Source of the DNA: Meandrina meandrites
Lineage: Eukaryota > Cnidaria > Anthozoa > Scleractinia > Meandrinidae
Assembly (NCBI GenBank): GCA_963693305.1
Contig: OY855903.1
Coordinates: forward strand, 25,564,455 to 25,628,454
Length of the DNA stretch: 64,000 bases
Direction of reading: 5' to 3'
Made by a program: the position numbers and the translations under genes. Below the pieces are notes generated by a model that saw nothing but the letters and a program-made list of their open reading frames with translations, was not told the origin of the DNA and searched no databases. Below are positions 24,093-37,314 of this stretch, in pieces. Positions within the stretch are counted from its first letter, which is position 1. Each line of letters starts with the position of its first letter.

Positions 24093-27000
24093 TAGCTCAA
24101 GGAGTGAGTTTTTAGCAAAACCCCGTGCAACGTTTCTTGGGATTCTGTTTTGAGAGAAGATGAAAATTAAGGCCAAATAATTAAGTTACAAACGCCAAAA
24201 TTTACACAATCAAAATATACGTGGTAGGATGTGACGTAAATCATTGATTTTTTTTTTACCTGCTTTTGTAAGCATCTTAAAATAATTAGTGGGGTTTTTG
24301 GAAGACGTAAAACTTCGCAAAAATTTGCGACCAGAGAGTTGCTCGTAGCGAACTTATTGCTGAACGAGAATTTCGCAAATGAGAGAACTGCGTATTACTG
24401 CTTCCTTCTATTTTAAACTTATAGGCATAGTCTGCGTGATAGGCTATTGACATAAGTAAAATATTTTGTACCATTCACCGTATCTCTCCAGTGAAAGCCG
24501 TCTGATTGAAATTTGTATGTACTAGCCTTGTTGGTGTTTAGAGCATGTTAAAATAGCACCTTTGTGGAGTAAGCAGATCCGATTTTACAATTCCGATGAC
24601 GTCATATACACATCAACTATACAAGAACATCGCAATAACAAATTGCCAAGTTTTTCAGTTTACGAAAAGTTCAGCTCTGTTTCACCTATTCAATTTTCCG
24701 CCCCCCTCCTCCCCTCCCCCAAAACATTTACACGTCATAACTTCCCTGCACTGTTTACAAAGAAAGTTTGAAATATCGTGAGCAAAATGTTCAACAATTC
24801 GTAAATTACAATATTTCACTTTTCAACAAAAAGTGCGTAAAATAAACTAAGAGCTTTCGCGATGACGCATGTTTTCTTCTCCCACGTTTGACACTTGGTA
24901 GAATCTATTTATAAATACTTTTCGTTTCCACTTTGCAGTTTTCCTTTGGTGACAAGGTTGCAATTCAAAACAGCACATTGCATGGAAAAGAAAACCCACA
25001 TTATTCCGTTCGAAGGGAGTTGCTTCGTAGTACAAATGTAACTCCTGTCAAAGAAAGATAAATTTTTAAATCCTCTTCCGACAGCAACAATAACAGATCT
25101 TTTCTGGAAATGTAACAAACGGCAGGGAGTCTTTCTAAACTCATCTATCTGACTTTTGCAAGCGGGGAGTAAGATATTTAAACGCATTTTCGTGATACAA
25201 TAATCATGTCACTTGTGTTGTTACAGATTACTCGCCAGAAACCGCAATTGAGTCGCCGTGAAAGAACAACTTCTTAAAAGGTAAGTAGTTCATCTCCTAA
25301 AAAACAATAAATTATAATTGTGATGATTCTCTTCATAGAAGGATTCGGATTCGCGTTTTTCCCGAGGCAACGATGCTTTTTAATTAAAATAATGTGTACG
25401 TAAGCCAACTAATCTTTGAAGTTGCCCATTGATGTTTTAAGAAGTAATAAAAATTCTTAAGAAATGTTTTACAAACCTTTCCACGTTAGATTTAGGATTT
25501 CTAAGTCAAATAATCAACCACGTTGGAACAGCCTGGATTAATTTCAGTTTATTGAGGAAAAGTTCTTGAACCATGTAAGTGATCTTTGTGTAAGATTGAT
25601 CACCGGCTTTCGTTTTCCTTCCCAAAAAAATGTTATAATAACAAAGTACAATGTATTTCACATTATTCTTATTTCGTTTCGACCGTCAAAGACGATTAAA
25701 ATGAAACATATCAGTTCGAACCCGTCATTATAAAGCCTCGTCATTTTCATGGCGGCGAAAGAAAAAGTCTGTGCAAAAATTCTTTCCATGAAACATACAT
25801 GATGTACACGATAACATGCTATTTTGTTCCGTAATACGGTGGCGGGCATCTCCAGTCAAATGCTCCCGATCAATCTTCACCGATACCAAACTTCCATTTA
25901 AGTGAATATTTATAAAATATATTGAGTAATTTACTTTCAGGAAACGTCAAAAAGAGAGCTACACAGCGCTATTTAATTAATCTAGGTTCCTTGCTTCAGC
26001 ATAATAATTTGTTTCTATTAAAGATTAAGAAAAAAAACAGTTGCAGCCTGCTTTAAATCTACGAACAGGAACGAAAAAACACTGCGTTTTCACCAAGCTA
26101 AAGGAGAAAATGAAAATCTGTGAATAAAAAATAGACCGAATCGAGATTAAAAGGTCTATTTTTAAAACTCCTAAGGACACAAGTTGAGCCAAAACAGGAT
26201 AAGAAAGATTAAAATGGTTGATAACTTTCCAGCTTGGTAATTTTGATTTTAGTTTACCGTAACAAGAAGACAAAATATTTTGATGTGAAATGTCCACCAA
26301 AGTAAGCGTTTTAAGTATACGTCTCAAAATGGCATTTTTGTTGTGACATATATCTTTTTAATTGTACCAAACTGACAACCGTTGTCGTGTTAAACCAGAG
26401 AACAGTTTTCGTGCGTTCAACTTCAACAGACACGAGAACAGACACGACTCTCAACATTTCGTCATGGCAAAAATAGAAACAGTAAAAGTATCTTGATCTC
26501 TTCAAGAGCTTTTTTCTTTCTGTTCTGCCTATTTCGTTTTACTAGTGGCAACATTCTTGCCGCATTCCACCTTTTCTAATATTCCATACACGACTTCTAC
26601 GAAAACAAAAATCACAGAATAGAAAACACTTAAATTATTAATCGAGGTGGCGAGAAAAGCATAATAATAAAACATGAAAACATTAGATTCTTGAGAAAAA
26701 AAAAATCAAAATTTGCCGCCACCCCGAAGAAAGATCTGTTTCCAATGCATAAAATGATATTGTTGCGTCTTGTCGGCATACATAAAAAGACGAAAAAATT
26801 TTGGGCCAGTCGTGTTAACTACTGTTCTGCAATTAAGTTGTAGATATTCCGGCACTTCAAATCGCACAAAAGTCATACATTGAACTGTAATACAATACAA
26901 CTCGTACTTGCAACTCTTCCATTCAAAAGCCTTTGTTTTATTTTCAAAACAACTGCAAGACCAGTAATATGTGCCAAGCATTATTCATGACGAAGTAAGA

Positions 27001-27814
27001 AAAAAATTATTCCTGTAAACTCTTTCACCGATGTACTAGGATTGTCAAGGCATTCACATTATCAATTTCGTGACGACAAGGAATCAATATCAAGAAAGAT
27101 TAAAAAAAAAAAAACCCTTTTTTTTCTAAAATAATGTCAGTTTCTCTTCACGATTTCTAACCACGAACTGAGTTTGAAAACCCGTCGTGTGACATATTTT
27201 CAGTTAAGAGAAAGATTCCAAACAGCTTTCAAGGATTCTCCAGTTCAAAATTCCAGTTTTCTAAATGCTGGGTTAAAAACTTCTTCTCTTTCGGGGTATA
27301 CCGAAGAACAGTGCATTGCATTTACGACACGTGTTTATTAACATACCCGCTGAGTTATTCAAGTTTTAAAAGATGAATGTTACTGGGTATCCCCGCCTGT
27401 CAAGTTCGTCATACAATTGCAAATTCGCAAAACGAAAACGTAATGTAATGTAAAAAGAATTATTTTTGCTAAAAAAAGAAACTGTTTTTCATATTGCTAT
27501 GCGAAAGATGAAACACTTATAGCCACACAAAACGGATTCCGATGTCAACCGCATTTAACTTATTTTTGATTAAAATGAAAGCTTTCGTATTGACAGCAGG
27601 AGTTGTCATTTGAAAAAAATTGAAAGGAATTCTGGGTGGTGCTCGCCAAGATTTTAGCGATAACAAAAGTTGGACCCTGTTTTAATTCAGGTTGGCACCA
27701 GTCAAAAGGATGTTTGGACGCGCCAGTGGAGAAACAGCACTTGACATGCAAATTATCAGACGGAATTTTAGGAATTTCCATGAAAACCATACGATGACCA
27801 CGCATTAGTTCAAA
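24093..27814. other. Intergenic AT-rich DNA
   Basis: No gene recognised. A possible small non-coding exon at 25227-25280 is bounded by ttgttacag and AAAAG-gtaagtag, but has no linked coding exon. A/T homopolymer runs lie near 27100-27125. Confidence 0.4.
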
Positions 27815-27936
27815 TATAAAAGGCAGAGCTCATGCTAAACTTCACTACGCAGTTTATCACATACTTAGGAAACTGAAAAGCTTCAGTATTTCAACAGCGA
27901 GGCGTATTCCTCACAGTGGACAAAAAGGTTTTACTG
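27815..27936 (+). promoter_or_regulatory. TATA box plus candidate non-coding first exon
   Basis: TATAAAAGG at 27815 is a near-ideal TATA box, placing a start site near 27845. About 90 bp further on, TTTACTG-gtaagat (27936/27937) is a strong splice donor. The same design, TATA then short 5' exon then donor, precedes the receptor gene at 35781-35844. The coding exon it would serve is uncertain. The nearest same-strand candidate is the open frame at 29930. Confidence 0.4.
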
Positions 27937-29929
27937 GTAAGATTTTTTTGTCTTGTCCTTTAACGGAACAATTCTGTATCGACTAATTCTTTGACTCAGA
28001 TAACGATATCTCGAAGTGTAAAATATCTTTAGCGACGTGATGGATTCTACAGAACTCTCCATCGAATGATTTTAATTATCACGGTGCCTTCCTGTCCTGT
28101 GGTTTAAAACGTCCTTAATTATGTTCACACATTAAAGCAGGGTTCATTCCTTGCCACCATAAGGCAAACCGCACGCAAAATGCTAAACAGTTAAAAAGCC
28201 ACTTATGATAGACAAACAAGGAACGTGGAGGGGAGCGTATCGAGAGAGCGTCACTCACAAAAGACAATTGACAAAAAAGTATTACCTACATCTAAAAATA
28301 TGACCTTTTAGTCCGTTAAGCAAACAGAGTTCCAGCTGAGATCCATTAGATCTTTAGTCCAAAGCTATGGCCAAATTCTTTGTTTAAGCCATTCATCACA
28401 ACAAATTCAAGAAAACAGGTCATGCGAATTACGAACCTTCAGGGTGTCTAGACTTGAAACCACTTAAATTTACCCTCCTCAGTATAGAAAACAAGAAACA
28501 GATAGCTTGTGTTTTAATGCTCACATTGAGAACAACATGGCTCAAATGTTTCTTTAGAATCACTAAGTGGAAAGCAATCAACTCTTTCAGTATTGTTAAT
28601 GTTAACAAAGAACAAAGGAGTCTCAAAATATATTGCGGTTCGTTTGATCGACTCCAATCCACTTTTATTAAGAAGGAGACACGGATCAGGGCATACAATT
28701 CAGAAATAATGACCACTTAAAAACAGGAAAAAAATATTGCTCGAAAGCCGCAGAAATTAAGATCAACAAGTATGGCGTTACGAGTGATATGCATTGTGAT
28801 AAATAACAATCCACAACCATTGCAGAAAATAAAAGCCCCAATTCCGTTATTTCTTCTAGAATTGACACTGTAGGAATCGCTTAGATCACACTTAAAGACT
28901 TCATGCAAAACTGCACAAGTTGAGAACCTTTAGCACGTACGCCGAGTAGCATTACTTCTGTTATCTATTTTGCGCCCGAGAATAATTTGTGTGCAAGAAT
29001 AATCACAACATTTGGGTTCCTCGTGATGATAAACACTTGACATCTAACAGTCAAACTTGGCGCCAAATGCTCTCGTTTGTCATTTCCTGTATAATTTAAC
29101 AATGAAGGCTATTACTTCCACCAAAATGGTCTTGATGTCCAGTGGCTGATGAACAACAATCAACAATTAACAACAATCGACAGGTTTTCTAAGTGACTCG
29201 CAAGTGAAAAAGCTGCTGGAACGTCTGAACACATTAAAGGTCATTACAGTTTTTTTCTGCATAAGGGATGGCCTTTCACTGATAAAAGACTTTGAACTCA
29301 GCAAAACATCATCTAAACTATCAAGAGGGTCAACGAATCTTTCGTATTGCAATCAACGTAGTTTTCTCTCCAAAATGGTCTTTTTAAGTTAGGCAAAATG
29401 AAAAAACTGCTAAAAACTGATCTGGAAAATCTAGTTTTGTAGAGCACTAGTAATATGAACGCGCGGTAACTGCAAAACCGGAGAAGTTTGCACAAAAGAT
29501 GCGAAAGAATATTCTCTTTATTTCTACCTCAACAACTGTAGGAAAACAAAAATTAAGTGAAAAAACATTTTTAGTTCTTTTAGCAATGGTGGTCTGGCAT
29601 GAAAATGGTGTGTTCGCAAATATGCTTATAAATTCTTAAATCGACTGGATTACAGATTTTACAATTCTTTATCAAAACATTAAAAAGCAGCATGTGAAAA
29701 AAGGTCCAGTCATAGAGAGCATCTAGAAAACGTTTAGGAAACAACCTAAATACTCATGCCGAAGTAGTTCTCATTATCAAAATCAAAGAAGTGAACTAAG
29801 AGAGAGAGTTATCACATCAGTTTCATCACTGGTCCGCCGACCAATACTGTCGGATCGGAGTTCCCATCACTCGTCTAATGCAAAACTGCTATTATACAAT
29901 CAGTTAGAGACTGTGTGCTCGCTTGAACT
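27937..29929. other. Possible intron or intergenic DNA
   Basis: No coding sequence recognised. Overlapping 60-95-codon frames on both strands at 28429-28908 look like chance. Just before the 29930 open frame there is a TATA-like attataca (29891) and a weak acceptor-like caatcag (29895-29901). Confidence 0.35.
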
Positions 29930-30382
29930 ATGGTAGGTCGAAGGGTAGGACGTGCTGATTGTCATGAGAGGACCATTCTTGAAGAATTTCGTCTGACATT
30001 TTCTTGCAAAAACAGGTTCATTGCGGTGATTCTAGGAGCGTTAAGTTCATTTGGGCTTTTTCTTGTGTTTAGTGTTGAAAGTTGGACAATATATTATAGC
30101 AATGATATTGATTTTGAATTAATCGGTTTTTTTTTATCCAAAACGCGAATAAACCCAAACGACCTAAAAACGATGATCTGGAGAGATAACACTACATTTG
30201 ATACGCCGTCTTGCACTAAAAAGATAAATAGAATACGAGTAGGCCTAGGACCAGTTCTCTATTTCTATCAAAACAGACAATCTGTAGACTGGTGGGACAA
30301 ACCTCCCAGCAATGTTCCAGCGAGGGCCTTTATCGATATCAGAGTGAAACTAATTAACAGGGGCAAGATTATACAAGATTAG
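29930..30382 (+). CDS. Hypothetical 150-residue single-pass membrane protein
   Basis: Not recognised. The frame opens with an ATG in good Kozak context (A at -3, G at +4), preceded in frame by a stop codon two codons upstream, and closes at TAG 30380-30382. Residues about 29-49 (FIAVILGALSSFGLFLVF) form one hydrophobic segment long enough to cross a membrane. A basic N-terminus precedes it, and about 100 mostly polar residues follow with an N-glycosylation sequon (NTT) and a Trp-Trp pair. That would suit a type II membrane protein. No family match comes to mind. It could be spliced to the TATA-driven exon at 27.8 kb, or be a random open frame in AT-rich DNA. Confidence 0.3.
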   Translation: MVGRRVGRADCHERTILEEFRLTFSCKNRFIAVILGALSSFGLFLVFSVESWTIYYSNDIDFELIGFFLSKTRINPNDLKTMIWRDNTTFDTPSCTKKINRIRVGLGPVLYFYQNRQSVDWWDKPPSNVPARAFIDIRVKLINRGKIIQD

Positions 30383-33300
30383 AAAATGTTCCTAATAAGT
30401 ATACGATACACTTGATTGGAAAGCTAGGCGAGACACACCGAACTAACAGTGTCAGAGCTTAACACGAATTAACCAGTTTTTCCTTTGTTCGATGAATTTA
30501 AATAATTTCATATACACAAGAATTCTGGTGTTTGCAATGCTCGATTCTGAGTTCACACGGTCCAACAACAATAATGGAATTGAATTTAACAATATAATAG
30601 ATTTATTACAGGTCAATAACTTTCATGGATTTGTTTAAACTGAGGCTCTTTTGGGAATAGCAATCTCCAACGAAAAGCTTCTAATAATCCTACTTTTTGC
30701 AGCTTTATCCACCGATAAACATAAAGGCGATTACGCTAAGCTACTTACAAATCATTATTTACACAGCCATATTTAGAAACCAAAATAGCTTGTACACCCG
30801 AAAAAAAAAATAAAATAAAATAAAGGCCTCCCCGCTCAAGTTTAACAAACCCAGACTTGATTTCTTGAGTGAGTGAGTTTTTAACAAACTCCTTTAACAA
30901 ACGTATCAAACTGTTTAGGAATAGTCAATACCGTACTCAGAAAGCTTTTACTCGACACTGTTATTATTTTGTCAAAACTAAGCAAATCTTTCTTTCCTAT
31001 TACTTTGTACTATGAAAAAGAATCATTTCAAAATTAAACTGAAAAAAAAAACACTCTGATCTCTTGAGGACTTAAATGCATAAATGCATTTTTTGAAATC
31101 ACTGTGGGTAGCCTGGAATGGTAACCATTATTGAGTTACATTACCTTAATGACAAATTTAAAACACACTTTTTGAAATTAAGATGCAAAATTTAGTGAAC
31201 ATGTTTGAGTCCATTAGTTGAAAGCTTCGACGTAAACAATCAAACGTGAAGTATTTGCAGGATTCCAAAACAACCCCAAGGAGAATGAGTGAGAGGAAAG
31301 TGCTATTTCATAGCAGGACCATAACGTGGTACATTTGTAGTTCTGGAAAATTGAAAACTGAAGATATTTAACAGGAAGGATTTCCAATCGCTTATCGCAG
31401 TTTCCAATGTCGCCTTGGGGTGCAATCAGATTCCTTGTCTTTCAGATAAACAACTTACTTTAAACCCTAGAAGGTGATTAATTTACTCATTCGGGCGTTC
31501 ATATGGTATTTAGGTGCGCCCAGATCAAATGGTTGCATAAGCCAGCTACAGTCAAAAAGTCAAAAGGAATTAAATACAAAATACTACCTTGCTGGTATGA
31601 AAACTCTAAATTAGGCAATAGTATGTCTTGAACCATAAATCCTTTCCTTTTCGAATAAGGTATACTGGCTGACAAATGGCCTCTTTGTTTATCGATCAAT
31701 GGTTCTCGATATGTTGCTTTATTGCCTAACTGTGCTGTAAATGGAACTCCATTGACAAAAAGCACACTACATTCTATCGTCTGCAACTTTGTAAGTATAT
31801 TTTGTCGATACGTATATACTTCCCAGCGGTGTCAAAGTGGAGAACAACACGATTTATGCCAAAATAATCATGTTATTGAAATGTCTATTTTAGGCACTTT
31901 TATAAAAATATACCTCAGGTGTAACATGAGCTAAATGGATAAAAAAAATTGTGGAGCATCAAGTTCTATCAATAATAGAAACTGGAAGAGATTTGGCAAA
32001 TCTCTGCCAAATCTCTTTTAAAAATCTTTGCAACCTATCTAAGGTCGTACCTTAAAATAGTTTGAATGCCACAAAATTGCAAGCGAGATAAGCAGAAAAT
32101 CAAATACGGAAAACTCGATGAGCGGAATAATGTAATGGGAAAGAGACCCCGGAAAATTATATAGAATTACTGTAAAAATTATCTCAATGAGTTACTGTTT
32201 GATTAAGCGTTTATCATAATCTATTTATTTAGCGACATTTCTCGACGACTAAGAAGGGCCACAGAAAGTAAGACACTTGTATTTCGGGCATTAACAAACG
32301 CGCATTTTATATCTTTCCGCCGTTCGGGTTGATTAGCATATAGATAGCTAAGTTAGCGGCTCGATTTACAAAGGGCCCGGAATTACGGGGATAATTGATG
32401 TTCTTAGTTGTGTCTGCCTTTTTACTGCGACAGGATGCACTTTGCATGCAAAAACTGCGAAACCATTAAGCGACTATTTTGTTTTACTTACACTTGCAGA
32501 AGCAAACACAAACCTCGGTGCAGGTGTGTAACTTGAATGTGTTGTGAAATAACCGTAAAAGAAAAAGCCTCATTTGTGATAAAATGCAAAGAACCGCACA
32601 TTAAGCGTAAAAACTACGCCCAAGTTGAACCCAAAACATCAACATGCTTATATCTCGCATGCATGATCAGTCCGGCAATCCAAAATGCCACAAATTGGAT
32701 TAAAATCGCTGGGAAAACTGGCGATCGACTGCAAGGCATAATTTCCTCCTGAAGATGTGGGCGGGGACATATCTCTTACGTTAGGAGTTTTTTTGTACCA
32801 AAACAATTGGGCAGTCGCTCCGGCTAGTTACATTAATTATTTAAAAAATGCATTTAACCCTGTCGTGTTCTAAATTACAACCGAGGAATCAAATTAATGT
32901 CAACTTTGACAAGGCCCCAAAAATAGCGTCGGAGGATGTGATCAGTTTACTTGTTCGTTTGACTGGCGCGAAGTTGATGAGTGTGTTCATTTGCTAATGT
33001 GAATTATGCGTACAACAACATATGCTTTATACCGAGTTATTGGTTTTCAATAGCGGACAAGTCGAGATCCATATGACATCTCTGCCACTCGAAATCCTAG
33101 CCAAAAGCAGCCTATCATCCTAGCCTCGAATTGATAGACGTATCAGAGAAAATTTCCTCGAAAAGACGATCTCAACCAAGCTATTTCCTCGTCTGTTTAA
33201 GGTATGAGAATTTCTAACTTTTACCTTCAGCTGTTTAACACATGCCATGAATAACCACTGAAATGCCGTTTTGTGTAATCATGCGTCGTTCAGCGTTTCA

Positions 33301-35780
33301 CTACCTTGCACCCGTTTATAGCTAAACCCTGGTTGGCACCATCCCTGTGTTGAAAGGCATCGTGTGGCTTTGCTTTGTATACGTGTTTATGGGACATTTT
33401 TCGTGATTTTTTAAGATCATAGGACACGAACTGTAAATTGTGTATCAACCTGACAGGCGATAAAACGATAAATACATTGTTACGTTTCCAGCGATGGAAA
33501 CTGCCCAACTTTAAGTCCAAATCCAGTAGGATGTAGTCCGGTCGGGTAAATTCAGCGGAAGAAACAAAGCATTGAAATGTTTCGCTGAATAAAATAACTT
33601 GGTTAAAAACAACTTCAACGGTTTAAAGATCATTACCAGCTGTCTTCTCTTCGGAGTTTCCCTGAACTGTCGAAATCTGACAACTCGTGTTTCGTTTATG
33701 AACTGTTTGAAGCGAGAATCGAGTTCGATGGTAAACAAATTTGTCGATGAGAATTTACATTAGGACAATTTTCATAAAGTAAACGTACGTATCTAGCGAG
33801 CGCCACTGTGGTGCTAAATGTCTGTCAAAGCAAAGATTGGATTTCATCGATCTTCACTTATCGGGTCGAACATCTTTGTTAATTTAGATTTTCATCAACT
33901 GTGCACCAAAACCGCACGACTGCTGCTAGTCCAGGGGCACGAAACATCAGTTCACACGAATACTGAAATTTGCACGTCCCTTGTTAATTTGAAAACTGGG
34001 GAATTTCAAGAACTCCAGCGTGAGGATATTTAAGATGGGCGCGGCCGATTCTTGTGTTTTCTCCAGGAAAAGTTTAAAACGGCCATTTTCCCGCAAAATC
34101 TCAGCTGGATTCCACGATAAACGTTCCAAATTCCTCCAGAAATGTACTTAATACACGTTCGATTTTGCAAGACAATGGTGAGCGGAAAAAAAATATTCCT
34201 TTTAACGACTTTGCTTGAAAAAAAAGGCCCGTCCAAGAAACGTCTGGACGAAGCAAAACTAAGAGAAAGTCAATTGAAATAGTACGGCAGTATATGGCTT
34301 TCTCCCAATAAAAAACGACGAAATAACTGAATTGAATCTTGAAATCTGCAGTTACAAGCTTATTCGCTTTTAAATGAATGCGACTGAATACAATTTCACA
34401 TTGAGGGAAATAAAGAGTTAGCACATTTTTAGATTTCATATCAGATAGACTGCACCATATTAGCTATATGTCGGGCTGTGGGAGTCAATTTTTTTTCGAG
34501 TTTGTTTTTTTTTCACTGCCAAAACAAATTTTCAATTACTTTTGTAAGAAATCGATGAGAATCCCTCGGGGCACACACTTCAATCGAGCATAATGAGCCC
34601 ACAACATGATCATGACAACGTGTTGTTTCCTTTGGGAAATCTTTGCAAACTCATTAGCTTTTTTGCTCTAGCTCTAGCTCTGAAGAAAGACGAACTAACA
34701 GCTCTAGGTTTTAGCTTTAGGAGAGAACACTGCTTTGCAGTTTGTTTTAAATATTTTAATTATCGTATTTGCTAAGCTACATTTCCCCCAAAGGTTTGGC
34801 ACTGACTAGATGTGCAACCCAATCGGTATCTTGCAAGAACACACGAAGATTACAAAAACGCAATTCATCCGATCAACATGGTAGATAATTCTTTGTTCAA
34901 AAATATAACTGAATTCGAAAGGACATGATAACAGCTTTGGTATAAAGTTGAACACGCCTATAGTCTTTTCAATTCAAAACAAACACATCACAAAGATTTC
35001 GTCGTACTCACTTTGAAAATATTATCATAACAAAACTCCCCTACCGGAAAAACAGCTATTTCTTTCCGTTAAATCTTCCGAGATCAATATGCAATTGGAA
35101 AACTAAAACACAAAATTGGACATATCTTCAAGATGACGATTTAAATATCGGCGACAGAATGTCTTGTTCCGCTTAACCGTCTTCACTTAAGTAAATAGTA
35201 TTATCGAGCGAGTTTCTGTCAAATTACCGCAGAGCGGTCCGAAAGAAAAGAGGAAAAACGTACGAAAAAGCTGCCCCCAATACACTATCTTTGAAACACA
35301 GATGGCGCAATTGTTTTGCTTGTAAACTAATATAAATTGCTCTTCAAATCCGCGCGATCAATTTGACCGATCATGTTATCAAAACGTCAGCCTCTTATAT
35401 ATAAACTATGTCCACCTTTAGTAGAAAAGAGGTTTGTTTTCATTCAGTCGAGTAGAAAAGAAAATTAATTCCATTCAAGCGAATCTAATATCGACTTGCG
35501 ATTAAAACAAAGAACGAAATCACGGCCAACGCGAGAATAATACCGAGTTGAGCCAATCACTGTGGAATATAAAAATATATAATCAATTCTGTGTTTCGTG
35601 TTTTCATTTTGGGGCTGGCAAAGTAACGATATTTCTAAGGCTTTACAGTCGTCTCGCAACATAAAAAGCCGCCCCCTGGATTTAATAGATAACAGAATGA
35701 AAGCTACGATCTGATGCTCATGTATGTTGGTATAGTAAACTCTTTTATTTTTGTGCCACTAACAGATTTGTCTGCGATAA
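30383..35780. other. Long intergenic stretch upstream of the receptor gene
   Basis: About 5.4 kb with no supported gene. Notable only: a short hairpin of repeated 'agatttggcaaatct' (31985-32013), poly-T runs near 34489-34512, and a TATATAAA at about 35397 that could be a distal promoter. Open frames up to 112 codons overlap one another and look like chance. Confidence 0.4.
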
Positions 35781-36078
35781 TATAAAGGAAATTTGACGGT
35801 GGACTGATATCACTGCCGTGTAGACCTACCACGACGCGATCCAGGTAAGATACAGACTTATTTCCAGTTGTATTTTAAAAACAGTTCATGTGTTAAAATG
35901 TGCGGTTCAAAATGAAGGTATACATGCACAATGTAAACACTTCATTGGCAGAACGAGAGTAATCGAGCCTTTTGTTCAAAGGATAATTGCAAGCCCCCAA
36001 TTGCCTTACCTTTTGTGTGCGATTCTAAAGTGACTTATGTTTATGAAAATTAACATGAATCGTGTATTCTTTCGACAG
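35781..36078 (+). promoter_or_regulatory. Receptor promoter, non-coding exon 1 and 5' UTR intron
   Basis: TATAAAGG at 35781-35788 predicts a start near 35810. A donor GATCCAG-gtaaga ends exon 1 at 35844, and an acceptor ttctttcgacag ends the intron at 36078, giving a 234-bp intron. Exon 2 then carries 45 nt of leader before the ATG at 36124. The splice sites are canonical; the start site itself is predicted from spacing only. Confidence 0.55.
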
Positions 36079-36123
36079 TGATAACACGTTATATACAATT
36101 CAAGACGCCCGCGCCGAAAGAAA

Positions 36124-37314
36124 ATGTCTGTGAATATCACTAGCACCTATGTCCCTGGAAACAGCACTACACCGGCGCCTCCGGTACCGAGGTCAGTTTC
36201 TGAAGCAAGTATTATCGCGTCGGCGACTTTCGTCGCGATTGTGATGGTCCTAACTATTGTAGGCAACAGCCTTGTTTGCTTCAGTGTCTACTACTTTCCG
36301 CGGCTTCGCAGGCCTACCAACTTCTTGATCGTGTCTCTCGCGGTGGCTGACCTGCTGGTAGGGTCGTTATCTCTACCGTTTAGACTCGCTCAGACGGTCA
36401 ATCACGAGATGTGGCCGGTCAGTTTGGGTCCCGCTGGCTGTCAATACTGGATATGGATCGATATGTTATGCTGTGGTGCTTCCATTCTCAATCTCACCGG
36501 CATCAGCTTCGATCGACTGCTAGCAGTGAAATGGCCGCTGACATACCGAGAGAACATGACCACGAAGCGAGCTAGTTTGGTGATATTATTCGTATGGTTG
36601 TACGCGTTAATCTTTGCTTCTTTGTCATTTGTAAAGTGGGGAGGTAAAGAAACCATCATTAGCGTGCCTCAGTGTTCAATTCAAGCTAAAATCTACATCA
36701 CCATCTTGGCGTGCGCCGCGTTCTTCTTCCCGCTCGCCGTCCTGATCTTTAACTATGTGGTGGTGCTCAAGATCGCCATCTCGCATGCACGCCAAGTGCA
36801 GAAGGATAGAGACGCTATCGCGGTCAACTTCTTGCCAGAACATGACAACGCCAACGAAGAGACCAGCGGCATTGCCAGCTCTCCAGGCTCGACTCCTAGG
36901 GCAATATCAATAGACAAGCGGAGCAGTGAACCGCTAACCGAGCAAAGGCCCCGAAAATCTTCAGGACTACAGATCATGAAGCAGCTAAAAGCAACCAAGA
37001 CGTTGGCAATTGTGGTCGGGGTGTTCATCCTATCGTGGTTCCCATTTTTCGTGATCTTTCTCACGTTTCAATATTGCAAAGACTGCTTCAGCACCGACCG
37101 AATACCACAACAAGTCAAGACCTCTCTCGTCATAGTGTTCATAAACGTTTTGCCTGTGAGCAATTCCGCGGCTAACCCCATTATCTACACGTGTTTCAAC
37201 AAGGAGTTCCGCACTGCTTTTATGCGCGTGCTCTACAAAATCTCACGGAAATCAGACGCTTCGTTTTTGTCAAAGTCGAACGGCTATATGGAAACAACTT
37301 CAACCTATACGTGA
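36124..37314 (+). CDS. Class A G-protein-coupled receptor, aminergic-like orphan
   Basis: Complete, intronless 396-residue seven-helix receptor of the plasma membrane. Two N-glycosylation sequons (N4, N13) lie in the short N-terminus. Class A landmarks are all seen: N48 in GNSLV (helix 1), D76 in LAVADLL (helix 2), the C106-C184 disulphide pair, D130-R131 in SFDRLLAV (DRY variant with Leu for Tyr), W158 (helix 4), P203 and Y211 (helix 5), SWFPFF at 304-309 (helix 6) and NPIIY at 351-355 (helix 7), then an amphipathic helix 8. D113 sits where amine receptors hold the ligand's amino group. However, the helix-5 serines and the helix-7 Trp/Tyr of classical amine receptors are missing. The third intracellular loop (about 218-285) is Ser/Thr/Glu-rich, with likely phosphorylation sites. 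Best call: amine-receptor-related orphan, with G-protein and ligand unknown. Base composition is more GC-rich than its surroundings, as expected for coding DNA. Confidence 0.93.
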   Translation: MSVNITSTYVPGNSTTPAPPVPRSVSEASIIASATFVAIVMVLTIVGNSLVCFSVYYFPRLRRPTNFLIVSLAVADLLVGSLSLPFRLAQTVNHEMWPVSLGPAGCQYWIWIDMLCCGASILNLTGISFDRLLAVKWPLTYRENMTTKRASLVILFVWLYALIFASLSFVKWGGKETIISVPQCSIQAKIYITILACAAFFFPLAVLIFNYVVVLKIAISHARQVQKDRDAIAVNFLPEHDNANEETSGIASSPGSTPRAISIDKRSSEPLTEQRPRKSSGLQIMKQLKATKTLAIVVGVFILSWFPFFVIFLTFQYCKDCFSTDRIPQQVKTSLVIVFINVLPVSNSAANPIIYTCFNKEFRTAFMRVLYKISRKSDASFLSKSNGYMETTSTYT

